Shown here piece after piece: positions 45,859-55,655 of a stretch of DNA of 64,000 nucleotides (within the stretch, counting starts at the first letter, position 1; each line of letters begins with the position of its first letter). The position numbers and the translations under genes were made by a program. A model generated the notes under the pieces. It was not told the origin of the DNA. It made no database searches and saw nothing but the letters and a program-made list of their open reading frames with translations. This stretch comes from Stratiolaelaps scimitus (lineage: Eukaryota; Arthropoda; Arachnida; Mesostigmata; Laelapidae): assembly GCA_019614645.1 (NCBI GenBank), contig JABWDB010000031.1, forward strand, positions 248,001 to 312,000, in the 5' to 3' direction.

Positions 45859-45927
<69 letters not shown>

Positions 45928-45992
45928 TAGAATTACGATGGCATAGGCCGAGGATGGGATGCTCTTTATTTATTTATTTATTTATTTATTAT
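45857..45992 (+). repeat. (TA)n-(TG)n array followed by (TTTA)n
   Basis: TA with one CA interruption at 45,857-45,917, a short TG block, then TTTA repeats at 45,964-45,992. Confidence 0.92.
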
Positions 45993-46411
45993 ATTTGGTG
46001 TAGCGCATCACTTTTCGTTCCGGTAATTTTGTTTCGTTTACTTCTTCTGCTGTTAACTTTATCCACTTCGTTCCTTCATTAATTCTTTTCTTCATCTTCT
46101 TATATTGTTTTCTCACAGAATGGATGAACTCCATCACTGGCTGGTCCACTTACTTACTATATATAGTGGATATTATCGGCAGCTATTTCTGTTAACAACC
46201 GACAACTGCAATATCAACTAACGCGACGGCGGTGGCAACACTCCTAAGCAACACAGCTTCGATCTCTCTCTCCCTGTAACTGTCCCCACATCGCTGTTGG
46301 CGAGACTAGCTCTGTTGGCAGTGTTCTCCTCCGCACCAGCTAAGATACTCGCCCACGGTCCCATTTGGAAGTTGCCCGAGGGCTAGCTTGTAGCAGCAAT
46401 CGTGGTTGTAG
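45993..46411. other. No gene seen
   Basis: AT-rich, then mixed sequence. No supported feature. Confidence 0.45.
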
Positions 46412-46792
46412 CTACAGCCGCCTCAGTGGCCACCACTCCTTGTTTTCTCTGACGTCCTCTTCTTTTGCTTCGCAGTCATAGACGAGGTACAGGGAGGACA
46501 ATAACGACAACGCCAGCGACTGCTGTACATCTGCTAACTCGTAGCACACGGACGCAGCGTAGCTGCTGACTCGCTGCCGGTAGATGTACGCTGGGGCAAA
46601 TACGCCCTGCGAAAATTCGAGTGGCACAACACGTTCAAGTAGTGCACGACGATCGTCTCTGCGATACTCCCAAACAGGGCAACGCTTTGTTTCTGTGTGT
46701 CTTGACAGATTGTGACAGCGGACACGGCCTAGAAGTTCGACGGTGGTAGATGCGGGTTGACAGCGCGGCACAGTGGCAGAGGTTAGACACAT
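46412..46792 (-). CDS. Unrecognised 126-codon ORF, weak candidate
   Basis: The ATG at 46,792 on the minus strand opens a frame to TAG at 46,412. The second half (from about residue 65) has better codon use and reads as a helical, partly hydrophobic segment (LADVQQSLALSLLSSLYLVY), ending in a charged tail. There is no signal peptide at the start and no domain I know. No donor interrupts it. It overlaps the possible plus-strand leader at 46.8-47.7 kb only at its edge. Confidence 0.25.
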   Translation of the reverse strand: MCLTSATVPRCQPASTTVELLGRVRCHNLSRHTETKRCPVWEYRRDDRRALLERVVPLEFSQGVFAPAYIYRQRVSSYAASVCYELADVQQSLALSLLSSLYLVYDCEAKEEDVRENKEWWPLRRL

Positions 46793-47735
46793 AGCTGGGA
46801 AATGGGACGGGTACAGTTAGAATTGTGCTGGCCGTGGTCGCGTTGAGTTATTGCAATTTCGGGACATGCACGCACTCGCGGGGAGGACAAAACGACGATG
46901 CCTGGCTCGGTACAGCCACAGTGGCACTGCCGACTGTGGCCGAGAGGGGTAAGGAAGGCGGTCTCGCTGCTGGGGGATAAACACAGCACAGTGAATGGCA
47001 GTCGCTAGCAGTTCAGCATTACAGGCTGTACCGCTACCACCAGAAGCATCAACATCATGAACAGCAGCAACAGTGGCAAGAGATGCTTGGAAACGCTTGG
47101 AGCTGCTGGGAGATGCGAACGCAGAAAGGAGGACGGTCAGATGCGAAAGACTACCCTGAACATACACACACACAGAACGCACATACTACAGCTTCTACGA
47201 GTAGTATTATAGGTACATAGAAGAGGCCATAGTCAGCCACTCAGAGCCACTGCACAGAGCGAGAGGAGGGATGATCTGGGCGTTCGGGGGCCGGGTGTAA
47301 GTGCTGGTCGTAGTTGCAGTCTTAGCAGCAGCAACAGCAGCAGCAGTGGGCAATGGCATCCCGCATGTCCCGAGTCCTTTCGTTCGCCGGCGGGAGGTGG
47401 CAACCCCTCGAGTAGGACGAAGAGGAAGAAAAAGAAGAACAAAGACGACGACGACGACGAAGAGCAGAGGAAGATAAGGGAAGATTGCGTACACGCAGAC
47501 ACACAGAGCGCACCCAGACACGGGCACATAGCGAACGGTGAACGGAGTATAGTACCTAGAAGATGAAGAGGACTGAGGCGAGGAGGGGAACTGCAATAGC
47601 CCCGTAGCGACAATGGCTCATCCCGTGAGAGCAAGTGCACGAGCGTTACCACCATCGCCGAAGTCAGCTTAGCTCGGTGCAGCCACCAAGGAACTGAACG
47701 GGTCGGCAACGAAGGCTCAGGGGGGGGAGTAGTGC
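46793..47735 (+). other. CAG/GAC-rich stretch, possible 5' leader
   Basis: CAG triplets at 47,324-47,346, a purine-rich AAG/GAC stretch at 47,415-47,470, and generally few T. On the minus strand it yields Leu-rich frames (47,207-47,709) that are composition artefacts. It leads directly into the small ATG exon at 47,736. Confidence 0.3.
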
Positions 47736-47754
47736 ATGGCAGCGTTCGTCGATG
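47736..47754 (+). CDS. Candidate first coding exon, six codons
   Basis: ATGGCAGCGTTCGTCGATG is followed by GTAAGTAAG, a perfect donor. It encodes MAAFVD plus the first base of a Gly or similar codon, phase 1. The ATGG context is good and the CAG-rich DNA upstream has the look of a 5' leader. A downstream partner exon was not identified. Very short first coding exons are common in animals, but short signals also arise by chance. Confidence 0.28.
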
Positions 47755-48759
47755 GTAAGTAAGTGCTGGTTAGTGGGTGGTTTCACCTCAGAGGGGAAAA
47801 CATCGAAGTTGAACTTAGTGAGAGTAGCAAACATGAAAAAGAACTAAGAAACAAATGGTCTTGGCTTGGTCGGTGATAGCCCCCGAAAGCTCAGCCATAG
47901 ACAGCACACGTGATTCGGGGTGAGGTTGAGCCGGTCAAGTTCCGAAAGTAGCAAGAGAGGCTAGAGAAAATAGCCATAGGTTAGCGACTTTGAAGGTTTG
48001 ACGCGGAGCGAAGAGGACACTCCGTGCCTTGAATTTGCCCACCTCGCTCGATGCAGCCGTCCTTCGTTTTGGTTTGTATTGTCCTCATGGCGGGCAGGTG
48101 CTGGTCCACGATGAGAGAACAGCCAAACCACTAGTTGTATCTCGATCATTTGCATCTCGATAGCAACTTACACGTTACATGACTTTGCGAGCGTCTTATT
48201 GTTTGATTCAAAGTGGCATCACAACATGTAGCGAACAAGATTGATGGACCGCCAATATATTAAACATTTGGTATTTGACTGAGCATCGTGTCCACCAGTG
48301 TCCATCCCAATTCATACCCGTTGTATAATAGTACGCAGAGCTGACCGAGCATGATGACCACATTGTTCACACACACGGGATATCACGAAATATTAGGTTC
48401 GGTTTACGTAATATCTAGAACATCTCGTACAGCTGTCGCAAGCATTTCGCTCCTATTGGCCCGAACAGAGAGGGTGTGTCATTTCAAACGGGAAAGGTGA
48501 ACATCAATGAGACGACCGACCGGCGGCTCACTGGGTAAATCCCGCTTTAGTGGCACGAATCTACTCAGGCCTTCAGTTCGACTACGCTCGTCGCAAAAGT
48601 GCAACGAACGCAGTCCAACTGATATAGCCGTTGTACTGCTAGCGGTTGTTTTTCATAATAACAATAATAGTAATAATAATAAAGTAACCAGTTACATTTA
48701 GTCACCTATATCAGTTTCGCCGTCTTTCCTCCACTGAGGTCGCGCAGCATTAGTGAAGG
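47755..48759. other. No gene seen
   Basis: Mixed DNA, with AAT/TAA triplets at 48,657-48,682. Nothing is supported. Confidence 0.45.
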
Positions 48760-49990
48760 CGCTCGAGCGGGCGGGCGGGCGGGCGGCCGGCCGGTCGTTC
48801 TGTTCCGTGGGTGGCTGCCTGTCCAGCTCAGCCAGAGGAGGCATCGTAGCTGCCTAGAGTTCGCCTGCTTCGCTGTCCTGCGCTTTGTGCGCGCCTCCTT
48901 TCTTTCAGCCGCTCCATCCTCCATCGCTGCTTCGTCGATCGTTCACTCGGTATCCCCCGCTTCGTGCGCCCTCGTTTCCCCTCACAGCGAACCCCCACCG
49001 ACCCAGACTTTTTCCCTCATTTTGACCCCATTTCCTCCAACCCCTCTGTTGCCCATTCCTCCCCTTCGCTCGCTCTCTCTCTCTCTCTCCTCTCTGCGGC
49101 CTGCTAACCCTCTTTCCAGTCCCAGTTTTCCTTACCCTCTCTCTGCTCGGAACCCCTGGCACTTTTTCGACCACCACCACCACCACCACTGCTTCGACTA
49201 CGAACGCCCAGCATCCGCTTCAGCTGACTCGCTCCGTATGCCCCCAGCGTCTGCCGGTCGGCTGCTGCTGCTGCTGCTGCTGGCTGATGCCCCGAGCTCC
49301 AGGTCGCCTTCTCATTCTCGCGCTCGCCCGCTCTCGCGCTATCGGCCATTCTCCCTCACAGGGGTCGGGCCCCTCAACGGCACAGCGCAAGCCCCCTCAG
49401 CGACCACCGAACCAACCAACCAACCTCGTTCATGCTGCTTCGCTGTGCCCTATACAGAGACGACGATGATGATGACGATGCTGCTGCTGCTGTTGCCCAG
49501 CATTCTGCCTGCAGGAGAGACGACTGCCGTCCAAGCGCCCCTTTCTCTCGCTCTCTCTCTATCTCTCCTCCATCGCTCCTTGCCGGGCTCTATCCCCCGT
49601 GCCCATCAAAATCCTCCCCCAAAGACCATGCACCCCTGAACGATCCCGTACGCCTCTATCGTCCTCTCCATCTACCGCACAACCTCACTGACGAACACAC
49701 ACACCCACACCCACATACACACACGCGTATATATCCACCCACCCCATATACAAAGGTCCCCGAGGGCCAAAGCCAGGGCCTCCGTCGTACGCAGAAGCTC
49801 CCAGTGCTTCGCGTTGTAGGAGCTGGTCCAGCTTCTACAACTCGGGCCTTTTTTTTCGATCCTTCCTATCCACGTCCCTTCGCGTCTCGAGTCCCCAGGC
49901 GAAGCCAGCCGCCCTCTACCCGTGGGGGCCATACCATTTTCCGCGGTACGTGCTCGAGTCGGCAGCGACGAGAATGGATTCACTGACCAG

Positions 49991-50004
49991 AGCGCCACCT
50001 AGGT
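49991..50004 (-). promoter_or_regulatory. CTCF-like motif, minus strand
   Basis: The minus strand carries the core AGGTGGCGCT (49,991-50,000) preceded by CACCT, matching the 14-base consensus CCNCNAGRKGGCGC at 13 positions. Confidence 0.35.
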
Positions 50005-50044
50005 GTGCTCAAAAAAGGCCCCGCCGCAAGCGACAGCGGGAAGT

Positions 50045-50061
50045 CGTCTAGATGGCGCCAC
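50045..50061 (+). promoter_or_regulatory. CTCF-like motif, plus strand
   Basis: CGTCTAGATGGCGCCAC matches the same consensus at 13 of 14 positions. Its core starts 46 bases from the minus-strand motif, pointing the other way. Confidence 0.35.
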
Positions 50062-50200
50062 AATTCGAAAGGTAACCGACCGTTAACGCCTCTAACCAGA
50101 TACGATGGGCGCTTTCTGTGGCCTGCTCGGCGGGTCGATGGCCGAGACAGTCGAAAGCCTCTCTCTTTCCTCTTGTGGCCGAAAGAGCTCTTGGCCTGAA

Positions 50201-50820
50201 GTTAGGTCGGCGCCCTGCAGACACCGAGGGAGAATGAATCGAGGGACGGAACGCTCCTTCGCAGGCAAATTATTGGGGTAGCCATCATTTCAGTTCAGTT
50301 CAAAGAGAGATCTGAGATCTTACTGCTGCCAAGGCTGGCTACTAACGCCCTAGCGGCTACCATTGAGTCTCCGGGACTCGCCTGGCTTCAGCCTGCTCTG
50401 AGCAGTTGTTGGTTGAGATCCATTAGCGTATGGGGCGCCTTGCTGACATTATGGGATAATTGCTGCTGTTTCTGCTGCCGCTCCTGTTCAACTGTTCCCC
50501 CCGCCGCCGTCTGGGTCTACGCTGATTTCTGACCATAAATGGTGACGTCGGCACGAGCAGTTAGACCATAATTTGGACGGCCGGACACGGACGTGTGTAG
50601 CATTGCTCCGTGTAGAAATATAACTCATCACTCTGCGAAAGATGACTGCTTTATGTGTCGATCTCAACGAAAAGACAATACGAAATCAATATAGACCGTC
50701 CTTCGGGTAGACTTTATATGTAAGAGATTGACTAGTTACGTCCGTAATTTCTTGAACATCTAATCCACGTGCATGTCCAGTTGACCAATGGGAGGAGGCG
50801 ATATTTTAATGGCAAACAGA

Positions 50821-50852
<32 letters not shown>

Positions 50853-51198
50853 CATACGACGGTTTAAATGATCGGCTTTTGGCCTCATGTTTGTGTCAAA
50901 CAGAACCTATAGGTGTGTCTGCAATGATGGATGAAGTTGGCTTTTGACAATGTTCTTTTTCAATATTGTGTGTTCGACGCCATGGATTCTACGTCGGGGT
51001 ATGTATCGTCGATGAAATGACAAACATTGAATCGACGCCACTGATAGTTCCCATCAGTGGCGTCAAGATAATCTATTAGAATCTCTAGTTGCGCATGCGA
51101 TCATCATTATTATCACCAATTGTATAATCAGTAACCAATAGTCGTATGCATGCTAAATGAAGCGGTCTCCACCCGACAACAAATTCATGATTTTAGTG
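50201..51198. other. No gene seen
   Basis: Mixed, then AT-rich DNA with (TA)n at 50,822-50,851 and the hairpin at 51,034-51,064. Confidence 0.45.
51034..51064. repeat. Perfect inverted repeat, 12-bp arms, 7-nt loop
   Basis: GACGCCACTGAT (51,034-51,045) and ATCAGTGGCGTC (51,053-51,064) are exact reverse complements around AGTTCCC. Confidence 0.9.
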
Positions 51199-51199
51199 C

Positions 51200-51338
51200 G
51201 GCGACACCATCATCTTCTTCATCAGAGATTGAGTTCAAAGACGAAAGTCCATCATGGCCCGACGCCGCACAGAAACGCCGCACCGACAACAATATCACCA
51301 CCTCAATTGAAACGCTAGCCCGCAGCGTCTCAAAATGA
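51200..51338 (+). CDS. Candidate terminal exon, Ser-rich acidic tail, unknown protein
   Basis: ATGATTTTAG gives an acceptor-like site. The following frame encodes 46 residues and ends at TGA. It starts with a Ser run (TPSSSSSEIEFKDES) and continues with a charged helical-looking end (TSIETLARSVSK). Composition is typical of a soluble regulatory or DNA-binding protein tail, but no domain can be named. Entry phase is 2. A second frame is also open after the acceptor, which lowers confidence. The same frame is open upstream to 51,150 with an ATG there. Confidence 0.28.
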
Positions 51339-51361
51339 TGACGTCGATGTCATGAAAAATG

Positions 51362-51694
51362 TCAGCCGCTAACGAGCACAGCATTAGCAAGCCACCGCAT
51401 CTGACCATTATCATTAGCAATTACGGCGGTGTTCAGTTCGCGTGATTCTGTTAACAGGCCGAGAGAGCGAAGACTCCGAAAAACGAATGATGCCAGCTCG
51501 CTCACGATAATAAGGCCACCTACAATTGTGTTGATTGTTGCTCTATTTCGCCGCTCTGCCTTATCCTCTCGATTTCGCTGCTCCGTGAGCTCGTTCCATT
51601 TACGCTCAGTTTGGCCCCACCGGTGACGCTTGACGGCAGCTGTCGTCAAACATCTTGTCATCCAGTGAGATGCGAATGTCCCTCGGGAAGCGTA
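51362..51694 (-). CDS. Unrecognised minus-strand frame with a membrane segment, weak
   Basis: The frame is open to a stop at 51,362, with a possible acceptor (CAACGACAG) before 51,694 and an in-frame ATG at 51,661. It encodes a basic, Glu/Arg-rich helix (TERKWNELTEQRNREDKAER), then a likely membrane helix (TINTIVGGLIIVSELASFVF), then a polar tail of about 35 residues. That order would fit a small tail-anchored or single-pass protein. Codon use is moderate. No family recognised. Plus frame 51,429-51,626 overlaps. Confidence 0.27.
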   Translation of the reverse strand, partial: YASRGTFASHWMTRCLTTAAVKRHRWGQTERKWNELTEQRNREDKAERRNRATINTIVGGLIIVSELASFVFRSLRSLGLLTESRELNTAVIANDNGQMRWLANAVLVSG

Positions 51695-51754
51695 CTGTCG
51701 TTGACAATAGGTGTCAGCAACGCTATGCAAATAATTAAAGGGCAAGCACAACAC

Positions 51755-52598
51755 TTATGCAGATTAGCGTTCTGGTGATGACAACAACGATGAATACGGC
51801 GAGGGCGAATTAGTGAGGAGATTGATTTGTTTGGCATAATGCGAATTTAGTAGTTCACGAGGCAAATGCGATGGTATCGACCAATTGGTCAGCATAAGTG
51901 GCGAACTGATGGATTGAAGAGCGTGACAACGGTCGTCCCGTAGCTAAAGTGATGCTGGTATTAATACATACATATATATATATTTCGTTCCATACCAAAA
52001 AATAAGCTCCATAGACTACCGCTCATAGCATCCCTGACGGAGTGTCAATGACGCTCGATATTAAGTTTGTGACGTTGTTAATAAGGAGCGCTTAAGCTCA
52101 TTATCGGCATCGGCCGACCCAAGGTACTCACAGGTACCGGCTGGCTGAATGGTATAAATGTGATTGCGCTTTTGAAAACTCGGTGCCCCCCAACCTGCGA
52201 TGAACCCTTTCAGAGACTCGAAACGGCTAAAGTATTTTTCATTGTCAAACAGTTAAAATTACGCAGAAATTTCGAAATACTTCAAATTTCACAATGAATC
52301 ACGAATCAATCTATCGTCACCATACTTCTATAATAATAGTAGTATATGTCGATCACTGCGAATACAGTGAGCTACGCAGACTCGGCTAGCCGATTCCCCG
52401 CTCTGATCTATCATATTAAAGATATGATCATATAACTTAGGTCGCCGAACACCTGCTGAAGTCCGCATCTCGAATTGCTGCCATACGGTCAAGACCCTTT
52501 GGTCGTCACATTGCCGTCAACATATCCACGAAGCGAGGCTAACGGCTGCATTCATGGTAATGTAGTGTACGTACGTGTGAATGCACGTGAGAGGACTT
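51755..52598. other. No gene seen
   Basis: AT-rich DNA with a short TA tract at 51,967-51,982. Nothing is supported. Confidence 0.45.
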
Positions 52599-53017
52599 TC
52601 ATTCAAGCTGTCCATGGGACAAGAAGGCGACAACTTCATGGCGAAGTTCTGTCAGCTCAGTGAATGGCATGCCGCTGTGTCGACAATGAGGCTGATGTTG
52701 GGTCCACATAGACTTCGTATACGATGTGCACTTTTGGCCTGACAGACGGACACAACAAACAGTGGCCAGCTCCGGCGGGACATTGGTGTCCTCGATATCC
52801 GGGACGGGGACAATCAGCAGGTTACCTAGATACAGGGATGTATTTAGGCGGGGCAACGATCGTAAAGATCGCAACGATGAAGAGAGGGTGGTTGCCTCTT
52901 TCTGAGAAGCGTCAGCGCGGATGCTCGCCAGTTCATCGCACGCCGCCGCCGCCTCCCACAACATCGCCGCCATCAGCATTGTCGTGATTACATCGATTAG
53001 ACTAACGGTGTTAATGG
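52599..53017 (-). CDS. M1 candidate terminal exon, unknown protein
   Basis: The frame is open from an acceptor-like GTATTAG before 53,017 to TGA at 52,599, 138 codons. Many codons end in C or G, well above the local base composition. The beginning holds a hydrophobic stretch (LIDVITTMLMAAMLWEAAAA) that could be a membrane helix, or a signal peptide if the ATG at 52,979 is the start (126 residues). The rest has six Cys and a Pro/Asp region (VPVPDIEDTNVPPEL). Entry phase 1 agrees with the minus exon at 55,589. No family recognised. Confidence 0.4.
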
Positions 53018-53282
53018 CTAATACGTGCACCCGCTGAGCGTCATTCGCTTAGCCCACTGGGCTAAACGGAAGTGTCGAACTAACGGCTTTCGTTATGAGA
53101 CATCGATTAAGTGGAGAAATTAACGAGCCAATTAGCCAATAGCCACTCTATATAATATCAGCTGGACAACGCGGTCGCCGCTTGGATTAGAAGCTGAGCA
53201 CACGGATTGTGTGGGCAGCAGATAAATCTATTATATTTTGGTGGATAATACGGAAATTGGTGGGACGATATCTGATGAACCC

Positions 53283-53320
53283 ATGATAGAAGGGTTTCAT
53301 CATAGTGTCAAATTATCCAG
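53283..53320 (+). CDS. Candidate short first exon, weak
   Basis: ATG at 53,283 opens 12 codons and reaches CAG|GTGAGA, a strong donor, exit phase 2. The same frame is open for about 20 codons upstream and reads smoothly (LVDNTEIGGTISDEP), but no acceptor follows the upstream stop. It does not match the phase of the plus exon at 53,481. Confidence 0.18.
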
Positions 53321-53480
53321 GTGAGACGATGCTTGTTCCTTACTAATATTTATCATCGTTAGCTTCAGTACATGTGACGATGTTGACGACCCTCTAAATA
53401 ATTCAACTGCGCGTTGATAATTAATTTATTCATAAACGCTGTTTGTTAATTGTTCGCGCCATTCCGTATTCTTGAAATAG

Positions 53481-53663
53481 GCACCGTGTTGTGCTTGTTA
53501 TTGTGGCTGTTGTTCGGCCGCCACGAATTTTCTGTGAGCGGTGGCCGGGTCCCCATGAATCATTCTACTGTTTCGGCGTCTACAGGCGGATCTAACTCAC
53601 ACTGTAGATTATGCCCCCGAGTTTATCCTGCTATGGACCTTCAGCTATGCGACACGCACCCTG
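53481..53663 (+). CDS. Candidate internal exon, Cys-rich, membrane or secreted protein
   Basis: CTTGAAATAG gives an acceptor and CCTG|GTAAGT a perfect donor. The 183-base segment is open in one frame, phase 1 in and out. It begins with a hydrophobic stretch (TVLCLLLWLLFG) that could be the core of a signal peptide started in an upstream exon. Near its end it carries CRLCPRVYPAMDLQLC, three Cys in a compact pattern. This is the kind of exon found in secreted peptide precursors, but the family is not recognised. Eclosion hormone was considered and not supported. Confidence 0.35.
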
Positions 53664-54738
53664 GTAAGTCGGCCAGTACTCTATATGATGACAGGTTGAT
53701 CACTATAATCGTAGATAGCATACTTCTGTGAACGCTTATTTGTTAGGGGCTTGCACTTTCTCCCTCATTCGCTCTACGAAACTCTTCCTAGGATTCCGGA
53801 CCTTGGCGTTGTGCTTAAAATAGCCACCGCATGCCGTAGAGTAGTTTGTCCTACATCTTATAATAATTACATTCTCTCATTATTATGAAGCCATTCACGT
53901 CACATTCAAGTAATGCTGTTCTACAACGAGCAGTGTCCAACAATTGGGACAAGATCGAATACTCTGGGATTCGCTAAAAGCAGCTCTTCTGTACACGCCG
54001 CCTCGTCGATACTATTGCTCTGATCTAATTGCTTCTGTGCGGTGTGCTCCGTTGGCCGGCTCGAAGGGTGTGTCAACTGCGCCGTGGAAAGATAACTACT
54101 CTGCACGGACCGATGTTGCTTCAATTGAAGCGGCGCCGGTCGGCCTTTGCCCGAACTACTGTTTGCCACTGCGGGGCGGCGGAGATTTACGATACAGCAG
54201 TTCAATTAGTTGTAGAAGAGTAGCCACAAAAAAATGGTGTACTCATCAAAGAAAGTTGACAGCAACAAAGAAGAGGACCAAGTTAAGAGCAACCAAGCAC
54301 CCGATCCATAGCCGGGACCCCACCCAGACGTGGATCGGGTTGGACGTACGTATCTTTAACTCGAATTACCCTTCTGCCGGAGCGACCTTGCTGGTTAGTA
54401 CCTCACGGATATCGGCGTGCTACGATTCGATCATTGCTCGTAGGGTCGATTATGATGAGGTCGTTCGTACTGATGCATCAATAGAAGAAGAAGAGATATG
54501 GTCGTTATAAAGAAGGGTGCTGTACGCGTTTAAGCCTGGGTAATTAAAAGATCTTCATGCTGTGCTGTCACATCCTGCCTTGATTTATAAAGGGAAGACT
54601 TGAATCGGTGTCAACGGAAGAACATGTCACGTTTTAATTCCCGTAAATGCCTCTACCGATCGTCGTAAAATTACCTAAAGCAACCGAAACGCTAATTCGA
54701 TAGCGATTACACGCCGTTATTTTACAATATTTCTGGGT
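53664..54738. other. No confirmed gene; one long unsupported open frame
   Basis: The plus frame 53,944-54,510 is open for 188 codons without an ATG near its start, good acceptor or recognisable domain. Its phase does not fit the exon at 53,481. An antisense frame overlaps it. Confidence 0.3.
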
Positions 54739-54765
54739 ACATATATATATATATATATATATATC
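54739..54765. repeat. (TA)n microsatellite
   Basis: About 13 TA units. Confidence 0.92.
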
Positions 54766-55588
54766 GCTTCAGTGCAAGCCGTATCTCGACACGCTTGACA
54801 CAGCGATTGAGGCTTAGAAAACTACAAATCGCGGCGTTTCCAACAATTGTTCAATGGGACACGTCACAGCCATAATGTGACGGCGGCTAATGCCGACGCT
54901 CTTGTAACTATGCCACAGTGACGGACAATGAACTGGGCTCTATACCTCGTTCCAGCCCGAGCAGCTACCGATATCTTATACATAGATCGCATCGATAGAC
55001 ATGGGCGATACGGTAGGTGATGCGGTTGAGTGATGTTGGATATTTGGCGAGAACAAGAAGAAGGACGCCATCAAGGTAGAACGGACATACACTCGCACAG
55101 AGAGAATAGTGCCGGGACCACTTCGCTTATTCTACTAATGATAGAATCAAACGATGACCAGGGTGGGTGTGTTTTTTTTGCATTTTTCTAGCGGACCGCT
55201 CGATCTGTCCGTTTGATTATTCGAGCTAAGTATTCAGAGGTATCGCTCGGAATCGACGGGGTGAAATAAAAGGAGTTGCCGTAAAGTCCGTAAACGGCTC
55301 ATCGTTTGTGACGGCTCCGGTGGCAGCATCTCAGTATCTAGGAGGCACAACTTAAATCCTTGAACCGGTAGTGAGATATGTTCCCGGGGGTGGCAGGTTC
55401 AAATTCTGTTGTGGCCTACGGTGTAATGTGACTTTTCCTCTCGATTTGTTCTCGTAGTAACGCCCCTAAATCGAGAAGTAGCAAGAACAGTCTGTTGTGT
55501 GACAGAGGAACTGGGACCCTTCCGTCGATAGATGAAAGTCACAGAAAAATTCAGATTCACGAATGAGTTGAATTTGATTACCACTTAC
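54766..55588. other. No gene seen
   Basis: Mixed DNA. A B-box-like GGTTCAAATTC at about 55,396 is noted but has no second copy in the window. Confidence 0.4.
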
Positions 55589-55655
55589 AGGATATAGGCC
55601 ACGCAAAATTGTGCTGGCGCAAAGTTATCTCACGAACAACACGAGCAATTAGCAC
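55589..55655 (-). CDS. M1 candidate internal exon, 22 codons
   Basis: AATCATTAG before 55,655 and CCT|GTAAGT at 55,589 bound a 67-base segment open in one frame, entry phase 0 and exit phase 1. It encodes VLIARVVREITLRQHNFAWP plus two residues. The peptide reads naturally, but the exon is short and the acceptor lacks a good pyrimidine tract. Confidence 0.22.

Larger units (their letters stand above)
48760..50200 (+). other. GC-rich, pyrimidine-skewed island
   Basis: It starts with GGGC repeats (about 48,766-48,790). The plus strand from about 48,890 to 49,760 is then strikingly rich in C and T, with CT, CTG, CAC and CCA repeats. A 250-codon plus frame (48,887-49,639) is open because of this skew. 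CpG is frequent. It ends with two CTCF-like motifs. A promoter or leader region is plausible; a protein is not. Confidence 0.4.

Noticed and set aside
47207..47709. Leu-, Ser- and Val-rich minus-strand frames
   Set aside because: Reverse reading of CAG, AAG and GAC triplets; overlapping frames are all open.
48887..49639. 250-codon plus-strand open frame
   Set aside because: Built from CT, CAC, CTG and CCC repeats in a pyrimidine-skewed stretch; no ATG at its start and no domain. Low-complexity composition explains it.
53600..53663. Eclosion hormone identity for the Cys-rich exon
   Set aside because: The CxxC-x3-Y spacing is reminiscent, but the first Cys of that family is missing and the spacing before the next Cys differs by one. 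Not enough to name it.
53944..54510. 188-codon plus-strand open frame
   Set aside because: No early ATG, no good acceptor, no domain, and its phase does not fit the nearby exon. A few frames of this length are expected by chance.
55380..55440. B-box-like GGTTCAAATTC as a fourth SINE family
   Set aside because: One mismatch in the B box, no clear A box and no matching copy.
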